Origin: Flavobacteriales bacterium
GTDB taxonomy: Bacteria; Bacteroidota; Bacteroidia; Flavobacteriales_F; PHOS-HE28
Assembly: GCA_016788635.1 (NCBI GenBank)
Contig: JAEUSU010000041.1
Coordinates: 1-64,000 of the forward strand
DNA: 64,000 bases
Reading direction: 5' to 3'
The notes under the pieces were generated by a model. It was given only the letters and a program-made list of their open reading frames with translations. It ran no database searches and was not told where the DNA came from. Below are positions 52,047 to 61,600 of this stretch, piece after piece (the first letter of the stretch is position 1; each line of letters begins with the position of its first letter). Made by a program: the position numbers and the translations under genes.

Positions 52047-52951
52047 CAGGCAAGGATAAGGCCGGCGGAGAATGCCACGGCCGTAAGTAGGATGGCCAGG
52101 GCAAGGCGCTTCAGCTCGGGGTCCATCAACGTCGGTTCATGGATGCGCTGCACGTTCGTGGCGTGCATCGCAAGGGGAATGAGGCCGACCGCGAACAGCC
52201 ATGGCGACCAGCCGCGGGAGTTCTGTATCACGTATATGCTGAGGAGTAACGCACCTAGTATGAGCAACACTTCGTGGTAGGTCTTCGCACGCTCAAGTCC
52301 CAACCGCACAGCCAGGGTGCGTTTCCCGCAGGCGGCGTCGTTCACCACATCGCGCATGTTGTTCACATTCAGCACCGCCGCGCTCCACAAGCCGAAGGTG
52401 ATGGCGGGTTTCAGGATCCTGAGGGAGATATGGCCTGAATGCAGGTAGTAGGTGCCCATCACGCCCACCAGGCCGAAGAAAAGCAGCACGCTCACATCTC
52501 CCAGTCCGGCATAGCCGTAAGGGTTCCGGCCGAATGTGTACTTCACCGCCGCACCAATGGCCGCCAGGCCGATGAAAAAAAAGATCAACGTGGAAATTCC
52601 CGCTCCAAGCGCCGTGGTGATCAATGCGATGCCGGTCAGCAGGACGAGCGCAGCGCAGATCACCATGGCGAGGCGCATTGCCGCAGGGGTGATCGCACCG
52701 CTCTGCACGGCGCGCGGTGGACCCACGCGCATCGCGTTGTCCGTGCCATGGGCATGATCACCCAGGTCGTTGGCAAGATTGCTGAGCACTTGCAAAAGCA
52801 AGGCGGTCAGAAGCGCCAGAATGAATACCGGGTAACGGCCATTGCCGTCATGCGCAGCCAGTGCACTTCCCACCAGAATGCTCGAGGCTGCCAGCGGAAG
52901 GGTGCGCAGGCGGAAGGCCAGCAGCCAGTCCTTCAGCGTGGGTGTGCTCAT
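52046..52951 (-). CDS. menA: 1,4-dihydroxy-2-naphthoate polyprenyltransferase
   Basis: 301 residues, UbiA superfamily with 8-9 membrane helices. The two Asp-rich sites are NDLGDHAHGTDNAMRVGPPR near 65-85 and NMRDVVNDAACGKRTLAVRLG near 190. MenA prenylates and decarboxylates DHNA to demethylmenaquinone in the inner membrane. Overlaps menC by 1 bp and the barrel-like gene before it by 4 bp. Confidence 0.95.
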   Translation of the reverse strand: MSTPTLKDWLLAFRLRTLPLAASSILVGSALAAHDGNGRYPVFILALLTALLLQVLSNLANDLGDHAHGTDNAMRVGPPRAVQSGAITPAAMRLAMVICAALVLLTGIALITTALGAGISTLIFFFIGLAAIGAAVKYTFGRNPYGYAGLGDVSVLLFFGLVGVMGTYYLHSGHISLRILKPAITFGLWSAAVLNVNNMRDVVNDAACGKRTLAVRLGLERAKTYHEVLLILGALLLSIYVIQNSRGWSPWLFAVGLIPLAMHATNVQRIHEPTLMDPELKRLALAILLTAVAFSAGLILA

Positions 52952-53637
52952 CCTTTTTCACCCAGGCGCGGTTTCTTCGCGCCTTTGTCCAGCCTGAACC
53001 AGTACATCAAGCGCAGCGACCATCCACCGCCGGTGTCATCATACCTGGCGCTGTTCGCGTTAAGTAGTTCACCATCGGTCCCTACCGTACCAGAAGTGAT
53101 GTTGGCAAAGGTCCAGTCCGCAGAGCCGAGGATCTCCGCGCCGAAGCGCCTGGTGAAGTAATACCACAAGCCTGCGGAAAAGGCGTACTGCTGGAAATTG
53201 CCTTCGGCGCGGGTGGTCATCATGGCACCACCGGCCAGGTTGTTCTCGGAATCCTGTTCCACACGGCCGAAGAGCGCGCTCATCTGGCCGAACACGGAAA
53301 AGCGGGGTATGCCCAAATTACCCCGGATGAAAGGCCCCACACCGCCCCAGTAACCGTCCTTTCGGTTGCTTTTGGTAACGCCACTGATCTGGTTCGTTTC
53401 CGCATAGGAGAACTTGCTGAGGCCCCATGCCGACAGCATGCCCACCCCCATGCGTGAAATGGGGTAATAGCCGATCTGCAGGTCGATCTCGCGGTCAAGG
53501 GTTTCCTTGACCCGGTATTGTTGCGATTTCCAACTGCCACCGAACGAGGTGAAAAAATCCCCTTTTTCGAACTGTGCGCTTGCCTGGTCGAAGGACAGGA
53601 ACAGCAACAGAAGGATCGTGAGTTTGTACTGGACCAT
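52948..53637 (-). CDS. Predicted outer-membrane beta-barrel protein inside the men operon
   Basis: 229 residues with a signal peptide (LLLLFLSFDQASAQ). The mature part alternates polar and hydrophobic residues with many aromatics and glycines (DLQIGYYPISRMGVGMLSAW, FSAGLWYYFTRRFGAEILG, WSLRLMYWFRL), typical of an 8-10-strand outer-membrane barrel of the OmpA/PorT-like kind. No enzyme motif. It overlaps menA by 4 bp (ATGA) and is separated from menB by 2 bp, so it is translated as part of the menaquinone operon, for reasons unknown. Confidence 0.82.
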   Translation of the reverse strand: MVQYKLTILLLLFLSFDQASAQFEKGDFFTSFGGSWKSQQYRVKETLDREIDLQIGYYPISRMGVGMLSAWGLSKFSYAETNQISGVTKSNRKDGYWGGVGPFIRGNLGIPRFSVFGQMSALFGRVEQDSENNLAGGAMMTTRAEGNFQQYAFSAGLWYYFTRRFGAEILGSADWTFANITSGTVGTDGELLNANSARYDDTGGGWSLRLMYWFRLDKGAKKPRLGEKG

Positions 53638-53639
53638 GA

Positions 53640-54461
53640 TCAGGGAAATTTCGGGAACTTTTGGAAATCGGGCGGACGTTTCTCCAAAAAGGCGTTGCGG
53701 CCCTCCTGTGCTTCATCCATCAGGTAATACATCAGGGTGGCATCGCCTGCGAACTCCATCAGGCCGCGCTGTCCATCGAGCTCTGCGTTCAGGCCACGCT
53801 TGATCATGCGCAGTGCGAGCGGGCTGCGTTGCATCATGATCCTGCACCATTCCACCGTGGTGTCTTCGAGTTCGGCGAGGGGGACCACCTTGTTCACCAT
53901 GCCCATGTCGAGGGCTTCCTGCGCCGAGTACTGCAGGCAGAGGAACCAGATCTCGCGAGCCTTCTTCTGGCCTACATGGCGGGCCAGATAGTTGCTGCCG
54001 AAGCCGGCATCAAAGCTGCCCACCTTGGGTCCGGTCTGCCCGAAGCGGGCATGGTCCGCGGCAATGGTGAGGTCGCACACCACGTGGAGCACATGCCCTC
54101 CGCCTATGGCATAACCGTTCACCATGGCCACCACGGGCTTGGGCAGCTCGCGGATGCGTTTGTGCAGGTCCAGCACGTTCAGGCGTGGCACTCCGTCCGT
54201 ACCAATGTAGCCACCTCGTCCCTTCACGTTCTGGTCGCCACCGCTGCAAAAGGCCTTGTCACCTGCACCGGTAAGCACCACCACGCCGATGCGCGGGTCC
54301 TCACGTGCGATGTCCATGGCGTCGATCATCTCCTTGTTCGTGTCCGGCCGGAAGGCGTTGTACACCTCGGGCCTGTTGATGGTGATCCTGGCGATGCCTT
54401 CAAAGAACTCGAACCGGATGTCCGTGTATTCCTTTATCGTGGTCCAGACGCGTGTGCTCAT
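53640..54461 (-). CDS. menB: 1,4-dihydroxy-2-naphthoyl-CoA synthase
   Basis: 273 residues, crotonase superfamily. [34 protein letters not shown] (oxyanion-hole region), [24 protein letters not shown] and [15 protein letters not shown] are all as in MenB, including the Asp that bears the catalytic role. Cyclises OSB-CoA to DHNA-CoA. It overlaps menD by 4 bp at the ATGA. Confidence 0.97.
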   Translation of the reverse strand: MSTRVWTTIKEYTDIRFEFFEGIARITINRPEVYNAFRPDTNKEMIDAMDIAREDPRIGVVVLTGAGDKAFCSGGDQNVKGRGGYIGTDGVPRLNVLDLHKRIRELPKPVVAMVNGYAIGGGHVLHVVCDLTIAADHARFGQTGPKVGSFDAGFGSNYLARHVGQKKAREIWFLCLQYSAQEALDMGMVNKVVPLAELEDTTVEWCRIMMQRSPLALRMIKRGLNAELDGQRGLMEFAGDATLMYYLMDEAQEGRNAFLEKRPPDFQKFPKFP

Positions 54462-56140
54462 GCCTCGCGAAGTTGCTTGAAATAATCGCGCAAGACCCGG
54501 GGAGAGGTGAGCGCGTCGGTGATGATGTGCAGAACGGCAGGTCGTTCGTGCGCCCCGTACAGTTGTTCGAGCGCCCTGGTCAATGTGTCGTGGTCCGTTG
54601 CGCGGAAATAGGGCAGGCCATAGCCACGTGCAAGCGCCTCAATGTCCCGCCGGTGCGGAGCCTCGAACCAGGGAAGCAGTTCCGCATGCTTGTCCGGACC
54701 CTCGATGTAGCGGAAGATGTTGCCGCCGCCGTTGTCGATCACGACCACCTTTAGGTGGCCGGTGAGGTGGTCGTTCCAGAAGGCATTGCTGTCGTAACAG
54801 AAGGCGATGTCGCCGGTGATGAGGGTGGTGGTGCGTCCGGTGGCCAGCGCTGCACCAAGGGCGGTGCTCGTGCATCCATCGATCCCGCTCGTGCCCCGGT
54901 TGCTGGACCACCGGATGCCTGCCCTGCGGTCGAACAGTTGGGCATAGCGGGCCGGCGTGCTGTTGGCCAGCTGGACATCGCTGTTCGTGGGCAGGTGCTC
55001 CAATAGGGCCCTGAACACGGACAGGTCGCAGAAAGGCGTGGCATGCATGATGTGCTCATGCGCGGCGCGCATGCGCTGGTCCACCATGCGCCAGGCTTCT
55101 CCGTACATGCTCTCACCCGCGCGCACGCCGTTCACCAATTGTGCGAAGAACACCTCCGGGCTCACCGCGATGTCATGGGTCAGGCTCTGGTACGTATCGT
55201 GGTAGCGCTGGCCGGCATCCACATTCCAGTGCTGATCGGGTTTCCAATGCCGCAAGATCCCTTTGATGCGCTTGCTGACCACGGCACCCCCGAAGGTGAT
55301 GAGGAGATCGGGGCGAAGGTTCGTGGTATTCGCCTCGTTCACCCCTTCGATCGCCCGGTCGATGCAGGTGATGAACGCGGGGTCATCCAGGTTGCTCGTG
55401 GCCTCGGTATGCACGCTCACCTGCGGCAGCGCGGCCAGGTGTTTCAAGGTGCTCAACAAGCCTGTGCTCCATTGTCCCTGTCCGGCAAGCACCATCACTT
55501 TGCGGCTCGTGCTTGTCTGTTCGATGAGCCAGCGTGCATGATCGGGCAGGATGAAGGGCTCGGTCATCACCGGTGCAATGGTGCGGGAATGCGGGTGCGT
55601 TTCCGTGGTGCCGTATAGCGGCTCTGCGAAAGGCACGTTCACATGCACCGGCCCGGGTACAGGAAGCAGGGTGCTGTCAATGGCCTCGTTGATCAACCTT
55701 CCACAATGCCAGCGTGCCAGCTCGTCCTGGGGTGCGCGCGGCAATTGCACACTGCGTTTCATATGCAACGCCAGCACACCGGACTGCCGTATGGCCTGTC
55801 CTTCGCCCTGGTCCACCCATTCCTCCGGCCTGTCGGCGGTGATCACCAGCAGAGGCACGCGCTGATAGAAAGCTTCGGCGATGGCCGGGCCGTAGTTGAG
55901 CACGGCGCTTCCGCTTGTGCAGATGAGCGCCACCGGTGCATGAAGCTGCTGGGCCAGGCCCAGGGCAAAGAAGGCCGCGCTGCGCTCATCGATGATGCGC
56001 AGGCAGCTGATCTCCGGTTGACGCAGGAAGGCCATTACCAGCGGCGCGTTGCGGCTGCCGGGGCTGATCACCGCATGGCGCACGCCTTTTGCAGCGCTCA
56101 GTCGTGCAAGCTCGGCGGCCGCGAAATGGTCGGAGGTCAT
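54458..56140 (-). CDS. menD: 2-succinyl-5-enolpyruvyl-6-hydroxy-3-cyclohexene-1-carboxylate synthase
   Basis: 560 residues from the ATG at 56140 ([19 protein letters not shown]), overlapping menF by ATGA. Thiamine-diphosphate enzyme condensing isochorismate with 2-oxoglutarate. [44 protein letters not shown], and the cofactor-binding [13 protein letters not shown] ... [16 protein letters not shown] stretch are intact. The frame upstream of 56140 is antisense to menF's end and not protein. Confidence 0.96.
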   Translation of the reverse strand: MTSDHFAAAELARLSAAKGVRHAVISPGSRNAPLVMAFLRQPEISCLRIIDERSAAFFALGLAQQLHAPVALICTSGSAVLNYGPAIAEAFYQRVPLLVITADRPEEWVDQGEGQAIRQSGVLALHMKRSVQLPRAPQDELARWHCGRLINEAIDSTLLPVPGPVHVNVPFAEPLYGTTETHPHSRTIAPVMTEPFILPDHARWLIEQTSTSRKVMVLAGQGQWSTGLLSTLKHLAALPQVSVHTEATSNLDDPAFITCIDRAIEGVNEANTTNLRPDLLITFGGAVVSKRIKGILRHWKPDQHWNVDAGQRYHDTYQSLTHDIAVSPEVFFAQLVNGVRAGESMYGEAWRMVDQRMRAAHEHIMHATPFCDLSVFRALLEHLPTNSDVQLANSTPARYAQLFDRRAGIRWSSNRGTSGIDGCTSTALGAALATGRTTTLITGDIAFCYDSNAFWNDHLTGHLKVVVIDNGGGNIFRYIEGPDKHAELLPWFEAPHRRDIEALARGYGLPYFRATDHDTLTRALEQLYGAHERPAVLHIITDALTSPRVLRDYFKQLREA

Positions 56141-57255
56141 GTGTGCGAAGAAGTGGGGGAGGGCATCAATTTGTTCAATGGTCCGGACCAGATGGCCGCC
56201 TTGCGGCTTGTCTCCAGCCATTCCATCCCAGGGTCGGAACCTGCGGTGATGCCCGCGCCGGCATATACCACTGCCTTTTCCCCATGGGCTTGCAGGCAAC
56301 GGATATTCACGAAAAGTTCAGTGCGCCCTGCCGGGTCCCACACGCCCCAATACCCGGCATACAGGCCGCGTGGATGGGCTTCGTGTGAGGCAATAAAGGC
56401 AAGTGCCTTCTCGCGTGGTGAGCCACATACGGCAGGGGTGGGGTGGAGGTGAGCGACCAGCCGGGCCCGATCAACTGTAGACAGTTCGGCTGTGAAGCGG
56501 GTGCGCAGATGGGCCAGACGGCCTTGTGTGATCACCTCAGCGGGATGCTGATGGATGGACCGTGCTCCACTGGCCATGAGAGCCTGCTCGACAGCCTGTG
56601 CCACCACGGCCTGTTCATGGCGCTCTTTCTCACCCCATGCTTCAAGCTCTACCGGGCCCTGGTCAACGGACCGCGTGCCGGCGACCGCCTCGGTGCGCAC
56701 CAATTCGTTCTCGAAGCTGATCAGCCGCTCGGGTGAAGCACCCAACCAGGTACCTGTGGCCGGCGTGTGCGCCAATGCAACGAGCGTTTCCGGATGAACG
56801 GTGAGTGCTTCCATGAACAAGTGTGCCACGGCACCTTCCGGCAAGCCTGCCAGCAGCGCGCGGGACAGGACCACCTTTTCCAGGGGGCCTTCTTCCATTA
56901 ACGTTTGGGCCTCCCGCACACTCCTTTCGAAGGTGTTCCTTTCAGTGGGTTCCGGCAGCTGTTGGCCAATGGTTGATGACGGCCCATTCGGAAGGCGAGG
57001 GAGTGAAAGAACAAGAGCACCAGGGCCGAATTCCCATTCCTCATCAGGTTGGACCGCATGGATCGGCGCATCGGGCTGGAACGGCGCCAAAAGGAAGCAC
57101 TTGTGCGAGATATTGCCAAGGGCCTGGGGCCGGCAGTCAGCTTCCCGCTGAACCCAAACGCGCAACGTGGCATGGGGGTGCCGAAAGGCCACGAAGGTGT
57201 ACCCGCGCTCCAGGCAATGGGAAAGGAGTTCCGTTGGGGTGGGCTTTCCGCTCAT
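56137..57255 (-). CDS. menF: Isochorismate synthase
   Basis: 372 residues from the ATG at 57255. Chorismate-utilising fold: KVVLSRALLAGLPEG, GTWLGASPERLISFENE, TEAVAGTRSV, HLRTRFTAEL, HPTPAVCGSPREKAL and NIRCLQAHGEKAVVYAGAGI carry the active-site residues of the MenF/EntC group. Converts chorismate to isochorismate. Starts 4 bp inside the thioesterase gene (ATGA). Either menaquinone or siderophore use is possible by family, but the neighbours make menaquinone clear. Confidence 0.95.
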   Translation of the reverse strand: MSGKPTPTELLSHCLERGYTFVAFRHPHATLRVWVQREADCRPQALGNISHKCFLLAPFQPDAPIHAVQPDEEWEFGPGALVLSLPRLPNGPSSTIGQQLPEPTERNTFERSVREAQTLMEEGPLEKVVLSRALLAGLPEGAVAHLFMEALTVHPETLVALAHTPATGTWLGASPERLISFENELVRTEAVAGTRSVDQGPVELEAWGEKERHEQAVVAQAVEQALMASGARSIHQHPAEVITQGRLAHLRTRFTAELSTVDRARLVAHLHPTPAVCGSPREKALAFIASHEAHPRGLYAGYWGVWDPAGRTELFVNIRCLQAHGEKAVVYAGAGITAGSDPGMEWLETSRKAAIWSGPLNKLMPSPTSSHT

Positions 57256-57671
57256 GAACGCCGCTCGAGCACCAGGTTGGTCAGTCTGCAAACGGCACAG
57301 AGACGGCCTTGTTCATCGTGCACCCGGATATCCCATACGTGGGTGGAGCCACCACGATGGACCAGTTCACCGGTGGCGATGACCCTTCCATCGCGCACGG
57401 CTTTAAGGTGATTGGCATTCACCTCCACGCCCACCACCATGCGGCCCTCAGGCATCACCAATAGTGCGGAACCGGTGCTGCCGAGGGATTCCGCCAGGGC
57501 GGCTGTGGCCCCCCCGTGGAGGGAGCCAAAGGGCTGATGCGTTCGAGGTCCCACCGGCATGGTCGCGCACAAACGCCCTTGGTCATCCACATGGAAACGG
57601 ATATCCAGGGCCTCGCAGAGCGTGTTGGGCCGCAAGGCATTGGCCTGGTCCGCGTGTGTTGCCGAGAACAT
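57252..57671 (-). CDS. PaaI-type hotdog thioesterase, probable DHNA-CoA hydrolase
   Basis: 139 residues from the ATG at 57671 (MFSATHADQANALRPN). Hotdog-fold thioesterase with PFGSLHGGATAALAESLGS (catalytic Glu and oxyanion Gly) near residue 52 and the closing VCRLTNLVLERRS. As the first gene of the men operon it is a strong candidate for the DHNA-CoA hydrolase step (MenI), though the family also hydrolyses other aryl-CoAs. A TACCTTCG box is 7 bp upstream. Confidence 0.9.
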   Translation of the reverse strand: MFSATHADQANALRPNTLCEALDIRFHVDDQGRLCATMPVGPRTHQPFGSLHGGATAALAESLGSTGSALLVMPEGRMVVGVEVNANHLKAVRDGRVIATGELVHRGGSTHVWDIRVHDEQGRLCAVCRLTNLVLERRS

Positions 57672-57678
57672 GGTGGGG

Positions 57679-57686
57679 CGAAGGTA
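57679..57686 (-). promoter_or_regulatory. Putative -7 promoter box for the men operon (TACCTTCG)
   Basis: Minus-strand box 7 bp upstream of the thioesterase ATG, in the 40-bp divergent gap to the response regulator. Confidence 0.45.
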
Positions 57687-57711
57687 TCCCGGTGCGAAAT
57701 TCGCCCCCGGT

Positions 57712-58410
57712 ATGCAGGAGCGAAAAAAGCGATTGTTGTTGGTGGAGGATGAAGCCTCGTTGAGGTCCAGTTTGAAGTTGAACTTTGAACTGGACGGGTA
57801 TGATGTGACCACGGCCGTTCGCGGGTCCGAGGCGCTCGAGCGGCTGCGCGGTGCCCGGTTCGATGCGGTAGTAATGGATGTGATGCTGCCGGATATCGAT
57901 GGGTTCTCCGTGTGTGAGACGATCCGCCTGGAAGGCGACCGCACCCCTGTGCTCTTTCTCACCGCGCGCAACACTACTGCCGATCGCATCCGTGGTCTGC
58001 GCTCAGGGGATGATCACTTGGGCAAACCCTTCGACCTGGAGGAACTTCGGCTGAGGGTGGCCAACCTGCTTGCGCGAGCGCAGACCGGGCTCAAGGATAC
58101 GGGGCCTGACCAGCGGACCTTTGGGAGCAATTCGGTGGATTTCGCATCCTTTGAGATCATTGGACAAGGTGGAGCCCGCAGACAGCTTACACAACGTGAA
58201 GCACTGCTTTTGAGGCTGTTGATGGACAAGGAAGGGCAGGTGGTGACCCGGGAGGAGATCCTACACAAGGTGTGGGGGTATGATGTGTTCCCTTCCACGC
58301 GCACGATCGATAACTTCATCGTAGCCTTCCGCAAGTATTTCGAGCCCGACCCTCGTTCACCCCGTCATTTTCTATCGATCCGGGGGGTTGGGTACAGATT
58401 CGTTCCCTAA
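57712..58410 (+). CDS. OmpR/PhoB-type response regulator, orphan
   Basis: 232 residues from the ATG at 57712 (MQERKKRLLLVEDEA). Receiver domain (1-120) with the phosphoacceptor Asp in VVMDVMLPDIDG near 53, Thr in FLTARN and Lys in GKPF. The usual GADD(Y) stretch before it reads RSGDDHLGKPF, one residue short. The DNA-binding wing domain (about 145-232) has LTQREALLLRLLM, REEILHKVWGYDV and SIRGVGYRFVP. No histidine kinase is adjacent. Divergent from the men operon with a 40-bp gap, so it could regulate it, but that is a guess. Confidence 0.94.
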   Translation: MQERKKRLLLVEDEASLRSSLKLNFELDGYDVTTAVRGSEALERLRGARFDAVVMDVMLPDIDGFSVCETIRLEGDRTPVLFLTARNTTADRIRGLRSGDDHLGKPFDLEELRLRVANLLARAQTGLKDTGPDQRTFGSNSVDFASFEIIGQGGARRQLTQREALLLRLLMDKEGQVVTREEILHKVWGYDVFPSTRTIDNFIVAFRKYFEPDPRSPRHFLSIRGVGYRFVP

Positions 58411-58517
58411 GCAGAGGCAACCCCCCTTTTTTCCGCCCGTCTTCAGGATGTCCAAGGTGGAGTGGTCAGACGAAACCTTGGTTTTGGTTCCATCCAAATT
58501 CCTTGCAGGTTACCAGG

Positions 58518-58548
58518 CAGGGGCCCCTTCCGGGCCCCTGTTTGGTTT
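58518..58548 (+). terminator. Intrinsic terminator-like hairpin
   Basis: CAGGGGCCC - CTTCC - GGGCCCCTG is a perfect 9-bp stem with a 5-base loop, followed by TTTGGTTT. It lies 108 bp after the response-regulator stop and probably ends that transcript; it also reads acceptably as an inverted repeat on the other strand. The 58411-58517 stretch before it holds a C-then-T run but no gene or tRNA that I can see. Confidence 0.65.
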
Positions 58549-58585
58549 CTGAATGGGCCAATAACATCAGTCCTGGCATGGGGCA

Positions 58586-58593
58586 TACCTTCG
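58586..58593 (+). promoter_or_regulatory. Putative -7 promoter box (TACCTTCG)
   Basis: Between the hairpin at 58518-58548 and the dehydrogenase-like gene; 78 bp upstream of the ATG at 58672, leaving a leader of about 70 bases. Confidence 0.45.
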
Positions 58594-58671
58594 CGCCCCA
58601 TTCGCTGGGAACACTTCTGGCAGGTGGTTGTTCCGTATGGTAAGCGTGGTATGGTCGGTTTATTCTGCAGG

Positions 58672-61600
58672 ATGAAGCTTCGCGGCGTTTTGATGGTCCT
58701 TGCGCTGCTGATGGGACGGTGGTTTTCCATGGCGCAACCACCTGGATTTCAGCATCAGATCATATTGTCTGGCATTTATCTTCCGTCCACCATGGTGTTC
58801 CTGCCGGATGGCCGGGCCTTGGTGGCCCAGTTGAACGGGGTGGTGCGGATTACCAGCAATACAGCACAGCTGCCCCTCACCACTACCGTGTACCTCTCCC
58901 TTCCCAACGTGTACAATTCCGGGGAGCACGGTCTTACGGAGATGGTCCTGGACCCGGATTTCGCCGTGAACGGATGGGTTTACATGTATCACAGCACGAC
59001 CAGCAACAAGAGCCGCGTGGTCCGGTACACCCATGCAGGCAACATTGCCGACCCGGGAAGTGCCTTGGTGATCTGGGAAACACCAGAACCTTTTGTGTCT
59101 TGCTGCCATGCCGGTGGTTCCATGGCTTTTGCCAATGATGGCACACTCCTATTCACGGTCGGTGACGACTTTGACCCGAACAACTCCCAGAACCTCTCCC
59201 TTTCTCGTGGAAAGCTGCATCGCATCAATAGAGATGGCTCGGTCCCATTGGACAATCCTTACTACGATGCCACCCCTGGACTGTATGACGGACTGGGCAG
59301 GATGAAAAGCATTCATTCCATTGGCTTGCGGAATCCATTCCACGGTGGGCATGACCCGGTCACCGACCGGTTCATGTTCGGTGACGTGGGGGGGAACAAT
59401 CACGCCACGGCTTGGGAGGAGGTGCATTTGGCGCGGCAACTTGCGAACTACGGCTGGCCATTCTGTGGTGATGTGGGCAGGGATGCGACCGGTAGTTGTT
59501 TGGATCCGGCATACGACAATGCCGTTGTGGCGTACCCACATGCTGGAGCTGGTGCGGCAGCGATCGGAGGGTGCTTTTATCGGGGCTCCATGTTCCCACC
59601 GAGTTGGCAAGGGCGTTTCTTCTTCGGTGATCATGCACGGGGGTGGATCAAGGCCATAGAGCTGGATGCCAATGGTCAATTCGTGGCCATACATCCATTT
59701 GTCGATTCCGCCTTGTTCGGGGGAGTGAACGCCATGCTCGTCTCCAAAATGGCCGTGGCGCCGGACGGGGCTCTCTGGTTCATCCGCTTGATCGACCCAG
59801 GAGCGGGCTATCTGGGGTCATTGCATCGCATTTTCGTGGAGCCTGACCTTGCACCGGTGTGCGGAGCTGTCCAAGTCACCCCGACCTCCGGGCCGGGTCC
59901 GCTGTTGGAGGTGGAGTTCACCGCCAGCGCCTCAGACCCCGAAGGGGCACCGCTCGATTATTTATGGGTGTTCGGTGATGGTACCCCGGATGTGTCGGGT
60001 CAGGCTGTCATCCACACCTATATGGGGCCGGGTCAGTTCACGGCTCAGGTGCTTGTTTCAGACGGCACCACAGCGGTCTCCTGCGGAACGATACCGATAA
60101 CCGTGGGTGCTGAGCCGGTCGCCCAGATCCTTTCGCCATTGAACGGGACCTTGTTCCGCGCGGGTGATGTATTGACCTTCATGGGGTCGGCCACGGATGA
60201 TGACCCGATCGGTGCGGCGAACATGACCTGGTCGGTGGTGCTCAACCACGATGACCATGTGCATCCTGAGGGAGGTGCCGTTGGCACCGATCAGTTCGTT
60301 CTCTCCATTCCCTATTCCGGCCATGGGTATAGCGGTAACGTGTGGTATACGGTCACCCTTACGGTGACCGACCTGGATGGCCTGACCGACCAGGTCGCTG
60401 TAAGCGTTTTTCCCGATAAGGCTGATCTGTTGATCGACTCCGAACCCCAAGGCCTGCTCATCGTCATCAATGGCCAGCCTGTGCAGACACCATATGTGCT
60501 CGATGAAGTGATCGGCGGCCAGGTGTTGGTGGCACCAGCCCAGTTCCAGCTCTGCTCGTCGGACACGCTGTTCTCCTTCGCGCAATGGAGTGATGGTGCC
60601 CCGCCGATACATGACGTGACCATACCGGAGACCGGCGCAACGCTTACCGCCCAGTACACCAATGCTGGTTCCTGTTCCCTTTGTGGCCAAGCTTTGTATT
60701 TCGACGGAATGGATGATATCGTCACCCTCCCAGCACTGACCTTGGTGGGGGACTTTACGATCGAGTGTTGGGTGAACCCCGGTCCCACCCCATCCGCAAC
60801 GGATGTGATCTGTGGGGACCTGGTGGATGTTTCACTGGACCTCACCGGCGGTATGATCCGCTTTTCCAAGGGCAGTTTATTGCTGGCGGGCAATGTGCCC
60901 ATTCCCAGCGGAAGTTGGACACATGTGGCCATTTCGCGCGAAGGCTCGACCTTGCGCGCGTTCATTAACGGTGTGGAGGATCCGGACGTGGTGGCGATCC
61001 CCTATTTCGGCCCTGTGACCCTGACGCATGTGGGCCGCGGACCAGGCAGCGGAAGGTTCAAGGGCACCTTGGATGAGTTCAGGATCTGGTCTACCGCCCG
61101 AACAGCGGCCGAGATCCTGCATGAGCTGGACAACTACGTTGATGCGACCGGGCATCCGGATCTATTGGCCTGTTGGCGGTTCGACCATCCGAACGGTGCG
61201 CAGTATTTGAGCGATTTAGGAATGAACGCAGTGTCGGCCATACTGGGAAGCACGGCGCAACCGAGTGCCGACGACCCCTTCCTCTTCACATCGACAGCCC
61301 CGATCAAATGGGCCTGTACCCGCCCGCTTGGGCTGCAGGTAAAAGCCTTGTTGGATGGGCCTTTTGACCCGACCACCCAGTTGATGCGGGATGATCTGCG
61401 CACCAATGGCTTGATACCCTCAATTGAGCCCTACTCGGCGCTTGGTTTTGCGCTTGTCGGGGGGGCGGGGGCCACGTTGGACCAAGCCTTGCTCACCACT
61501 TCCGGCCCTGAAGCGATCGTGGACTGGGTGCTGGTCGAATGGCGGGACCGGTGGGACAGTTCCATGGTCGTTGGTACCACCTGTGGTTTGATCAGAAGGA

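Noticed and set aside
58411-58517. Possible tRNA or small RNA before the GC-rich hairpin
   Set aside because: The spacing and a terminal ACCA looked suggestive, but no acceptor-stem partner, T-loop or D-loop consensus can be found.
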